DNA of 64,000 bases from CAYSRJ01 sp964521865 (GTDB lineage: Bacteria; Spirochaetota; B62-G9; DRHN01), in contig CAZFTJ010000002.1 in NCBI GenBank assembly GCA_964521865.1, positions 186,001 to 250,000 on the forward strand. Direction: 5' to 3'. Positions 15,900 to 22,586 of the stretch are shown here, in pieces (position 1 is the first letter of the stretch; each line of letters opens with the position of its first letter). A program made the position numbers and the translations under genes. The notes under the pieces are model-generated. The model searched no databases. It saw only the letters and a program-made list of their open reading frames with translations, and had not been told where the DNA came from.

Positions 15900-16667
15900 T
15901 CACGCATGAACCCTCAACGCACTTTTGATGATCTCGCAGAAGGATTCCGGTTTAAGCGATGCACCGCCGACCAGTGCACCATCGATATCCTTTTCTTCCA
16001 GAAGGTCACGTGCATTTTTCGGGTTGACACTTCCCCCGTACAATATTCGCAACCGGCCGGCTGTGTCTGTATCCGAAAAACATACGAGTGTATTCCGGAT
16101 ATATTCGTGCGCCTCCTGCACCTGGGCTGTCGTTGCACTCATGCCTGTACCGACGGCCCAAACCGGTTCATAGGCAATAATCGTTTTTTTGATAAGAGAA
16201 CCGTCTATACCTTCGAGACCGTACACGATCTGGTCGTTCAAAACATCGAATGTCTTTCCCCGTTGTCTTTGACGAAGGGTTTCCCCGATACAGAGTACAG
16301 GCGTGAGACCGGCTTCGAGACAGCTCTTTATTTTTTTATTTATGATCGCATCTGTTTCGCCGAAATAGCGGCGCCGCTCGGAATGCCCGAGTAAAACGTA
16401 TTCACAACCGATATCCCTGAGCATGACCGGAGAGATTTCTCCCGTGTATGCGCCCTGATTTTCGTAAAAGGCATTCTGAGCACCTGTACGTATAGTGCTT
16501 TCTCTGCACATTAGAGCAACCATATCGAGAAACAGGTACGGGGGAAAAAGCACAACATCGACATCGACGAGTCTTCCCGCCTCCCGCAGAATATCGTCGA
16601 CGAGCGAAGCCGCATCCCCACGCAGCATGTTCATCTTCCAGTTCCCTGCGATCAAAACCTTTCTCAC
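15900..16667 (-). CDS. tpiA: Triosephosphate isomerase within the BMC operon
   Basis: A 255-residue TIM-barrel enzyme interconverting glyceraldehyde-3-phosphate and dihydroxyacetone phosphate. All catalytic signatures are intact: GNWKMN (Lys near residue 11), LLGHSERR (His), AYEPVWAVGTG (catalytic Glu) and the phosphate loop YGGSVNPKN. It begins directly at MRKVLIAGNWKMN, with no N-terminal extension, so it lacks the encapsulation helix seen on the other three enzymes here. It may therefore act outside the shell or piggyback on another protein. Its presence fits a pathway in which the aldolase releases a triose phosphate. Whether this is the organism's only TIM cannot be told from the window. 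Confidence 0.95.
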   Translation of the reverse strand: MRKVLIAGNWKMNMLRGDAASLVDDILREAGRLVDVDVVLFPPYLFLDMVALMCRESTIRTGAQNAFYENQGAYTGEISPVMLRDIGCEYVLLGHSERRRYFGETDAIINKKIKSCLEAGLTPVLCIGETLRQRQRGKTFDVLNDQIVYGLEGIDGSLIKKTIIAYEPVWAVGTGMSATTAQVQEAHEYIRNTLVCFSDTDTAGRLRILYGGSVNPKNARDLLEEKDIDGALVGGASLKPESFCEIIKSALRVHA

Positions 16668-16862
16668 CTGTTCTTTCTTCCTGTATCGTACGGATGTCCT
16701 GTTCGGCTCGTTCGAACTCCTTATGTATTATTCACGGGCCGACACCAGCGGTACGAGGATCGGTACATTTCTCAGGCCTGAAGAATATGCCGGTATGATG
16801 CACACCGACCATCGTTACACTGTTACTGCTTCATTCGAAAAGTCATGCGTGATGCATCCAAA

Positions 16863-17423
16863 TCAATAAAACGGCTTTATATCGGGATGAGGCTTCGGGA
16901 TAATCACCCGGGTGCATAAAAGCCCCTTCTTTGTTACATACTCAACGCCGGCGGTTACGGCTGCCTCGACCGCATGCACGTCACCCATCATCTTTACGAA
17001 AGACTTTCCACCCATGTCCGAGGAAAGCCGTATCTCGGTAATCAGCACATCGGCAGTTTTGGCTGCTATATCGCCCGCCTCAATGCTCGCAATCAGGGAA
17101 AAACACTCGATGATACCTGCGGCATCCCACAGACTGCTTTCTACCGAACGATTGATAGCCGGAAGTATCTGCCGGTTAAGGCGCGGGATAAACAATTCGT
17201 CTACCAGATAGCCGCCGCCGACCAGCTTGCCGTGTGAAAGCGAGGCGTCGACGGAAGCGACGTCCCCGGTAAAAAGAATAAAGAACTTGCCCGGGTTGAC
17301 GACTTGGGCTTCAATTACCCGAACCGGTGCAGCTTTGACGATCTCATCCATCGCACGTATACCTGCTGCGATACTGTTGAACTCCAGCGCTCCGATGACT
17401 GATATATTCTCTTGAGCCTTCAC
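16863..17423 (-). CDS. BMC-T shell protein, single-layer trimer type
   Basis: A 186-residue tandem-BMC-domain protein. Trimers mimic hexagonal shell tiles. The first domain begins SVIGALEFNSIAAGIRAMDEIVKAAPV; the second begins ECFSLIASIEAGDIAAKTADVL; each ends with the usual VTKKGLL/HPDI-type region. There is no cysteine in the central-pore region of the PduT type, so a pore Fe-S cluster is not expected. The gene overlaps the PduS-like gene by 4 bp (translation of the two is coupled), as pduT and pduS commonly neighbour each other in other BMC loci. The 195 bp between this gene and tpiA contain no supported feature. Confidence 0.92.
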   Translation of the reverse strand: MKAQENISVIGALEFNSIAAGIRAMDEIVKAAPVRVIEAQVVNPGKFFILFTGDVASVDASLSHGKLVGGGYLVDELFIPRLNRQILPAINRSVESSLWDAAGIIECFSLIASIEAGDIAAKTADVLITEIRLSSDMGGKSFVKMMGDVHAVEAAVTAGVEYVTKKGLLCTRVIIPKPHPDIKPFY

Positions 17424-18733
17424 CGCGCAATCACAATCCTTTCACCGTCTATGAAGGTCACCCTCCCGGAAATACTCGCATGCACATTTACTTCGCGCCC
17501 GTTTACGGGAGCCCCGGCAATTATATCTTTTTCAGCAACTCTCTCCCCGACCGAAACGACCGGGTGAGAAAGCACCCCGTCCTGCCTCAACGATATCTCA
17601 ACCAGTACCGGCTCGGTTTCTACCCTCAGCATCAGGGCCCTGGAAAAGGCATCAAGCTGAAGCCTTTCGGAGATACGGCCGTTCGGAATCTTTCTCCCCT
17701 CTCGCATTTCGTGAGCCACGGGCATTCTATCCGGAAAAACAGGCGAGTATCCCTTTTCGATCAGCTTTTTCTTTAAAGCGGCGCATATGAGACCGGGTGC
17801 TCTGCCAGGTGTACCGGAATATATATCACAGAGCCCACACTCGCCGCATAGAAAAACTCCCCGAACCACCGATTCGCCAGTACCCACCTGCCCGTAATGT
17901 ACCTGGTTAAGTATCGATTCCACCCGGATATCGTAACCGAGAAGATATCTCGGGCAGAGATCGGTATACACCGTGTCCTGGCGGCTTATTGATTTGCTCC
18001 GCCGGATAACAGATGCAAGGGGTGTTTTTTTTCGTGCAACGAGCATATGATCCTTTGAAAGAACCGTTATTCCGCTCGTTTTCTTTTCGACTGGCGCCTT
18101 CATATCGGTTTCCACTCTCCCTGTCAGCGGGTTTCCGATTATTACCGCAAAATCGTCGCATTTCACGCCGCCGCACAGGTCAAGCACATCCTCCAGCGGC
18201 GTGCCGATGTGTGCTCTGACGATAGACGGCAAGCGAACGTCGCCCGTGCATGTCAACCATTTTTTAGTGACCGGTTCGCCGCCAGTGACGGCATCGTATA
18301 TATTGAGCACGGACTCGACATCTATTATAGTGCACCCTGCGTCAAAAGCGGTACCGCCTTCCGGAACAATCCGCCCGGTTGCTTCATAAACAAGGACGCA
18401 TTCGTCCCCTGCGGGATAAAAATCGCCGATCGGAAAAACATGGATACGGTCTGTTATTTCAGATGATGCCTTCAGACCGGATATCGCATTGGAATATGCC
18501 TCGTTTATCGCAATAATCGCCTTCCCGGCACCCGAGGTCCGGACCAGAAACGCAAGGCCCTGCAGAATATTCCCGGGCTTGCTTTCAAGTAAAAACCGGT
18601 CAGTCTCCAGCAGTGGTTTATATCCGGTACCGTCCACTATAATGGTATCGATATTCCGTTCTGAAGATCCCGAATCCAAATCATCTCCCCTGAATACAAT
18701 GCCGAAATTCTTGAAAAAATCCATTAAGCGCAT
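17420..18733 (-). CDS. PduS/RnfC-like BMC protein with degenerate Fe-S and flavin motifs
   Basis: PduS-type proteins oxidise NADH or reduce cobalamin at BMC shells through FMN and two 4Fe-4S clusters. This 437-residue homologue is recognised by LCPRYLLGYDIRVE, the second cluster region LCGECGLCDIYS, and the C-terminal barrel-sandwich HASISGRVTFIDG. The cofactor sites are damaged. The first cluster motif reads Ser250, Asp253, Tyr256, Cys260 where four cysteines are expected. The second keeps Cys296, Cys299 and Cys302 but has Ser306. The N-terminal glycine-rich GAGGAGFP-type flavin/NADH loop is absent. The frame is uninterrupted over 1.3 kb, so the gene is maintained. The start at 18733 has GAGGAAGAG upstream. 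It may be structural, or a three-cysteine cluster protein. It is coupled to the BMC-T gene by a 4-bp overlap. Confidence 0.85.
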   Translation of the reverse strand: MRLMDFFKNFGIVFRGDDLDSGSSERNIDTIIVDGTGYKPLLETDRFLLESKPGNILQGLAFLVRTSGAGKAIIAINEAYSNAISGLKASSEITDRIHVFPIGDFYPAGDECVLVYEATGRIVPEGGTAFDAGCTIIDVESVLNIYDAVTGGEPVTKKWLTCTGDVRLPSIVRAHIGTPLEDVLDLCGGVKCDDFAVIIGNPLTGRVETDMKAPVEKKTSGITVLSKDHMLVARKKTPLASVIRRSKSISRQDTVYTDLCPRYLLGYDIRVESILNQVHYGQVGTGESVVRGVFLCGECGLCDIYSGTPGRAPGLICAALKKKLIEKGYSPVFPDRMPVAHEMREGRKIPNGRISERLQLDAFSRALMLRVETEPVLVEISLRQDGVLSHPVVSVGERVAEKDIIAGAPVNGREVNVHASISGRVTFIDGERIVIAR

Positions 18734-18761
18734 ACACTGCTCTTCCTCTTGATCCGCAGCC

Positions 18762-19049
18762 CTATTTTTTAAAGGCAATCGTTCCTTTCTCCTCGATCAG
18801 GTCGACAATACCGACAATGAGCGCATCAATCGGTTTCTGATTTGTCGCATCCGTCTGTCTGCACGAGCTCCCCTGCGATACGATTACCAGTTCACCGACT
18901 CCCGCACCGACGGCATCGAGGGCAACGAGGTAATCACTTTTCATCTCCATGCGGTGATTACATACGTTCACAAGAAGATATTTCGTGCCCTGCAGTGAAT
19001 CCCGTTTCACACTGCTAACCACCGTTCCCCGTATCTTCCCGAATATCAT
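18762..19049 (-). CDS. BMC-P pentameric vertex protein (EutN/CcmL family), copy 3
   Basis: A 95-residue vertex protein starting MIFGKIRGTVVSSVKRDSLQG, with the mid-protein block VALDAVGAGVGELVIVSQGSSC and the final strand LIVGIVDLIE. It is separated from copy 4 by 8 bp. The cysteine at the tip of the SQGSSC loop is absent from copies 1 and 2. Copies 3 and 4 share the VGAGxGE and SGSS-type blocks and look like one subgroup; copies 1 and 2 form another with VQAG. Confidence 0.95.
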   Translation of the reverse strand: MIFGKIRGTVVSSVKRDSLQGTKYLLVNVCNHRMEMKSDYLVALDAVGAGVGELVIVSQGSSCRQTDATNQKPIDALIVGIVDLIEEKGTIAFKK

Positions 19050-19057
19050 GAGATCTC

Positions 19058-19354
19058 CTATCGATCCTTCTGGTACACATATGTCCCCTCTATATCGACA
19101 GCATCGACGATTGCAGTAATCGTTGCATCACTGGGCCGCCCCTCGGTCGTAGCGGTCATTCTCGAGCTGCTCCCCGAAACATAAAACACAACCTCACCGG
19201 GACCGGCGCCGACACTGTCCATTGCAACGACATAATCCTTCTTGCCCTCAAAGGTTTCAGGATTGATTTTTTCAAGCAGGAGAAACTTTATTCCCTCGAT
19301 CTTCGGTTCCTTTCGTGTCGACACAACTGTTCCCACAACTCTTGCAAGTACCAT
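19058..19354 (-). CDS. BMC-P pentameric vertex protein (EutN/CcmL family), copy 4
   Basis: A 98-residue vertex protein starting MVLARVVGTVVSTRKEPKIEG, with AMDSVGAGPGEVVFYVSGSSS and a final TAIVDAVDIEGTYVY. The open frame reaches 19414, but the family start and the AAAGGAA ribosome site fit the ATG at 19354. It is the fourth EutN-type gene of the operon and pairs with copy 3. Confidence 0.94.
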   Translation of the reverse strand: MVLARVVGTVVSTRKEPKIEGIKFLLLEKINPETFEGKKDYVVAMDSVGAGPGEVVFYVSGSSSRMTATTEGRPSDATITAIVDAVDIEGTYVYQKDR

Positions 19355-19749
19355 AGATACATTCCTTTTTCTCACATAGTACGTACTGCCCTTCATACAA
19401 CCATGCCGGGACAACGTTATTCCCGGGGCCGATCATAAAGCACGAACGAAACCGCCCCACTATTGGAAGTATCGCTCAACGACTTCGGCCTGCAGCCGGG
19501 TTTTCGCGCCACGCCGTATTCGCGTAAGCGGAGCTTTTCCTGCGCTGCCGGATTTGCTCATTCTCTCCGCGGCAGGTCGAATGAAGCCTGTCGTGTTCGG
19601 CCGCATGCGGCAGAAACAGGACCGCGCGTCGTCGGATATGCCTCCCTTCGCCGGCCCTGATCCGAAAGCCCGTATACGCGGCGTATAATAAATCCGGAAT
19701 TTCGCGCGGCTTCATTATTCGGATGTAAATCGCCCGAATAACAACTGCA
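19355..19749 (-). other. 395-bp untranslated spacer inside the BMC operon, with a hairpin after the BMC-H stop
   Basis: I find no convincing gene here; the frames that run through it are not supported by ribosome sites or by recognisable protein. Immediately after the BMC-H stop, positions 19714-19741 form an inverted repeat (ATTATTCGG and CCGAATAA arms on the plus strand) with no following T-run. The arms resemble the outer hairpin of the interspersed repeat at 35048. Such a hairpin could protect the 3' end of the BMC-H message and raise BMC-H over the downstream shell genes. Confidence 0.5.
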
Positions 19750-20091
19750 TCAATCGGTTCCCATGTCATTGGCCCTGCCCTTTTTCGGGCCTTTTCCCGC
19801 AGGTGTTCTCCCGAGAGGGAGGACCTCATCCACATTAGAGTGGGGACGAGGAATTATGTGGATCGAAATCACCTCACCCACCTTCTCCGCAGCCCTGCCG
19901 CCGGCGTCAAGGGCCGCCCTGACGGCCGCCACGTCACCGCGGACGATCGCCGTAACGTATCCGCCGCCCACCTTCTCGTAACGGGTAAGCTCAACACGGG
20001 CAGCCTTCACCATTGCATCCGATGCCTCAACCATTGCAGCAAAGCCTCTCGTCTCAATCATTCCGAGCGCATCTGTGTACACATCAGCCAT
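19750..20091 (-). CDS. BMC-H hexameric shell protein
   Basis: The major hexagonal shell tile, 113 residues. It has the canonical start DALGMIETRGFAAMVEASDA, then MVKAARVELTRYEKVGGGYVTAIVRGDVAAVRAALDAG and the end IHIIPRPHSNVDEVLPLG, followed by a 25-residue basic Gly/Lys tail. This is the only BMC-H gene in the window, so it should be the bulk shell component. Sequence blocks closely match those I recall from the Haliangium ochraceum BMC-H tile. It lies second in the operon, flanked by long untranslated spacers on both sides (294 bp and 395 bp), unlike the tightly packed genes downstream. Confidence 0.97.
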   Translation of the reverse strand: MADVYTDALGMIETRGFAAMVEASDAMVKAARVELTRYEKVGGGYVTAIVRGDVAAVRAALDAGGRAAEKVGEVISIHIIPRPHSNVDEVLPLGRTPAGKGPKKGRANDMGTD

Positions 20092-20385
20092 CTATCCTCT
20101 CCTGTGAAAAAGTCTCGATCCGGAGTAGAGAACCTACCCCATCACCTCTTCTTTCAGAAACACGTATCATACCACAGTTGGGCGGCATGCCCTCCGCATC
20201 AAGCTACGGGCCTGTATGCGGGAGTCGAGTCCGCTCCACCTGGTTTATTCAGAATAGAGATATACAGAACCCCTGTCTTCCGGCGTCTTTCGACGGGCAT
20301 GCTTTGCCGGTATTACCGTATGCGGCGTCACCCGTTTTTTGGCTGTCGCCCCGATCAAGAACCCGCGTGTGTCCGATTTGGTAAG
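20092..20385 (-). other. 294-bp spacer between the first two BMC genes
   Basis: No gene is supported. The stretch AGTTGGGCGGCATGCCCTCC near 20175 resembles the AGTTGAGCGGACATAACCTCC block of the interspersed repeat and may be a diverged copy. Several short GC-rich inverted repeats are present. It could hold an internal promoter for BMC-H, but I see no clear -35/-10 pair. Confidence 0.35.
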
Positions 20386-21018
20386 TCATTCGGTTCTGCC
20401 TGCAGGTTCACGACCGGTAAGACCGGCAAGACGGGTTTCAACGATATCCTTGGAAACGAGAACCTCGGATTCATCCCCCGCGATGTAAATCCTCCCGTAT
20501 CGTCCGAATCCCACGACCTCGATGATGTTTATATGGGATGCCTTTTCAGCCTCGTTCGCCGCATAGTACGCATATCCCGCCGGTTCTATTTCGAGTATGT
20601 ACAGAGTATTCCCCTTCAGCACCATGTTCCCGTGCCTGACGCGGTTTATGAGCTGGGCATGATGATCGTCGATATTCTTGATAAGCTGGCTCGTCAATAC
20701 GCCGGGCTTCATGCGGTCCTTCTCCGAAAGGCTTATTGCCTTCAGAATAGCGCTGCCCGCCTGGCGAGCGTCGCCCTGGTTATGTGAATGGACCTCCAAC
20801 AGACCGAACAGTCTCTCGACGATCTGCAGGCCGGGCTTTACGTCGGTTGCCTTGACGGCAATATCGGTGAGCCTGTTAATCTCGATACCCGGTGAAATCT
20901 CCACCACACAGCATGCCTGCCCCGATACAGGGAAATATCCTTTGGATATTCCGGCAATAAAGGATGCCATCTGAAGTTGCAGCGAGTCTAAAAAACTGAA
21001 AGTCCGCAATTCAATCAT
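20386..21018 (-). CDS. BMC-T shell protein, double-layer (gated, stacking) trimer type
   Basis: A 210-residue tandem-BMC protein. Its N-terminus ELRTFSFLDSLQLQMASFIA and blocks VEISPGIEINRLTDIAVKAT, LQIVERLFGLLEVHSHNQGD, LINRVRHGNMVLKGNTLYI and EPAGYAYYAANEAEKA are those of the permuted, double-stacking trimer class (as in Haliangium BMC-T2). These trimers form gated pores thought to pass larger metabolites and cofactors. It is the first gene of the BMC operon. The upstream 377 bp up to the divergent deoR-type gene contain the AT-rich regulatory region. The start is the ATG at 21018, after the weak ribosome site AAAGGCGG. Confidence 0.93.
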   Translation of the reverse strand: MIELRTFSFLDSLQLQMASFIAGISKGYFPVSGQACCVVEISPGIEINRLTDIAVKATDVKPGLQIVERLFGLLEVHSHNQGDARQAGSAILKAISLSEKDRMKPGVLTSQLIKNIDDHHAQLINRVRHGNMVLKGNTLYILEIEPAGYAYYAANEAEKASHINIIEVVGFGRYGRIYIAGDESEVLVSKDIVETRLAGLTGREPAGRTE

Positions 21019-21111
21019 ATCGCTTGTCCGCCTTTCACCTGTTTTTCATTCACGATCCCGGCAGCAGGCCTCTTTTGCTCAGTGCAGGGCTCAAAATTGT
21101 AGCCACCTTCT

Positions 21112-21127
21112 TGTTACATTTTTAACA
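21112..21127. promoter_or_regulatory. Inverted-repeat operator TGTTA-N6-TAACA, proximal site
   Basis: TGTTACATTTTTAACA is a 5-bp inverted repeat with a 6-bp centre, 95 bp upstream of the first BMC gene. A second copy with identical arms and identical spacing lies at 21174-21189, in the same AT-rich divergent region next to a DeoR-family gene. The region 21128-21315 also holds the direct repeat ATCTGTTAATA at 21145-21155 and 21171-21181. Likely the DeoR-type repressor binding site for the BMC operon. Confidence 0.65.
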
Positions 21128-21173
21128 TAATACTGGTATTATTAATCTGTTAATAAACTATTCTATCACTATC

Positions 21174-21189
21174 TGTTAATATTATAACA
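21174..21189. promoter_or_regulatory. Inverted-repeat operator TGTTA-N6-TAACA, distal site
   Basis: TGTTAATATTATAACA has the same arms and 6-bp spacing as the site at 21112-21127; the two are 62 bp apart centre to centre, about six helical turns. This spacing would allow one regulator to contact both, as DeoR-family proteins often do. Between and around the sites are TTAACA and TATTAT elements on the minus strand that could serve as a promoter, but no pair has ideal spacing. Confidence 0.65.
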
Positions 21190-21395
21190 TTTTTTATCGA
21201 ATGTCAATCTTTTTTTGTGAATTTGCGGGTGATAATATCGATAATAATACGATGGAAAGCTGAATTATATGATATTACGACAGTTTACAGTTATTTTTTT
21301 CTTTAGATAAATATATGTACACACCCTGTTTATGGTGCTATAATAACATTATTCTTTATACAGTTAAATTGCCGGATGCTGAAAGAGGGCCGCCG

Positions 21396-22172
21396 TTGAA
21401 AAAAAATGAAAGATTCAAAACTATCATAAATCTGCTCAGATTCAAAAACGCGGTAAGCATAAGAGAACTGACAAAACAGCTCGGCGTTTCCGAGATGACG
21501 GTCAGAAGAGACCTCGCCTTTCTTGAAAACGATAATATTGTGGAGTTAATCCCGGGAGGCGCAATATTCAAAACCTATGCCAATTCGGAACGGGAGCAGG
21601 AAAAGTACCTCATTGCAAATGAAGAAACAAGAAGAACCAGACAAAAGATCAGAATCGGCCGGAAGGCCGCCTCCCTCATCGAGCCGAACGATACCATTAT
21701 ACTCGATGTCGGCTCAACGACCGAGTATGTCGCAAAGTTTCTTCGAGACGATTTGCCTGTCACTGTACTCTGTTATGCGCTCAACATCCTTGTGGAAATT
21801 TACCGGAAAAAACAGTGCAGTCCGATTTTCGCAGGCGGCTACTTCCACGACAATACATTGATGTTCGAAAGTCCTGAAGGCATAGAGCTGATAAAAAGAA
21901 CACGGGCGGACAAAGGGTTCATCTCAGCGGCGGGTTTTCACGACTCGCTCGGTGTTACGTGCGCTAATCCATATGAAATCGAAACAAAAAAGGCTGTTCT
22001 CAATTCATCGAAAACGAAGATCCTGTTGATAGATTCATCGAAATTCACCAGAACCAAGATCGCGTACTTTGCCAATGCTGGGGACTTCGATATGATCATC
22101 ACCGATTCCGAAATCCCCGAAGAATATGATGAGATCATCAGGAATCTCGGCCTCGAATTGATTGTCGTATAG
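21396..22172 (+). CDS. DeoR-family transcriptional regulator of the BMC locus
   Basis: A 258-residue repressor. The helix-turn-helix is at about residues 5-55 (ERFKTIINLLRFKNAVSIRELTKQLGVSEMTVRRDLAFLE, then GGAIF). The C-terminal sugar-phosphate-sensing domain has ILDVGSTTEYVAKFL, FAGGYFHDNTLMFE, the DKGFISAAGFH block and the closing LLIDSSKFTRTKIAYFA. The frame is open from 21315, but TTG at 21396, preceded by GAAAGAGGG, gives the family start KKNERF. It is divergent from the BMC operon across 377 bp that carry paired TGTTA-N6-TAACA sites. It probably responds to a sugar phosphate that is a BMC substrate. Its 3' end is convergent with a URO-D-family remnant. Confidence 0.93.
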   Translation: MKKNERFKTIINLLRFKNAVSIRELTKQLGVSEMTVRRDLAFLENDNIVELIPGGAIFKTYANSEREQEKYLIANEETRRTRQKIRIGRKAASLIEPNDTIILDVGSTTEYVAKFLRDDLPVTVLCYALNILVEIYRKKQCSPIFAGGYFHDNTLMFESPEGIELIKRTRADKGFISAAGFHDSLGVTCANPYEIETKKAVLNSSKTKILLIDSSKFTRTKIAYFANAGDFDMIITDSEIPEEYDEIIRNLGLELIVV

Positions 22173-22187
22173 ATTTTCCGGCGGGTT

Positions 22188-22342
22188 TCAACACCATATG
22201 TAGTCATGAAAAAATATCCGTTCGGCAATTTCCTTGTCCGGTTCCGGCAAACCGGCGTTCGAATACTGGAAGACGATCGGGATTTTCTTCGATCAGACTC
22301 TCTGTGCTCGAAGGCGATCAGCACACGCTCGCGGGAGGTCAC
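22188..22342 (-). pseudogene. N-terminal remnant of a uroporphyrinogen-decarboxylase-family gene (frameshifted)
   Basis: A GTG start at 22342 preceded by GAAGGAG (7-nt spacing) opens a frame reading MTSRERVLIAFEHRESDR, the usual N-terminus of URO-D/MtaA-family methyltransferases. A one-base loss near 22290 then breaks the frame; the shifted frame continues KKIPIVFQYSNAGLPEPD, about 30 residues, to a TGA at 22188. Full family proteins are about 350 residues, so most of the gene is gone. The intact paralogue lies 245 bp upstream, suggesting a former tandem pair. The interval 22343-22586 contains no other gene that I can support. Confidence 0.6.
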
Positions 22343-22586
22343 TATATTTCTCCTTCAATAACAAATTCATACGAACCGCCGCCTGCCGAAGGGTGCTCGT
22401 CAGGCCGCAAACGGATGCATCAACCGCAGGTTGCGCGGCTGAAATAAACGCAAATCATCCGGCAGGATCGCTTCCCTGATACCACCGGATCCCGCACCCT
22501 TTCATATACCAATACCAACTTCGTATGAACATCTTTCATAGCCGACTTTCAAATCCGAAAGGTGGAAAAACGTATTCGGATGCTCT

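Noticed and set aside
19463..19835. Several short frames in the spacer between BMC-H and EutN copy 4
   Set aside because: There is no ribosome site and no family resemblance; partial overlap with BMC-H on the opposite frame explains the openness.
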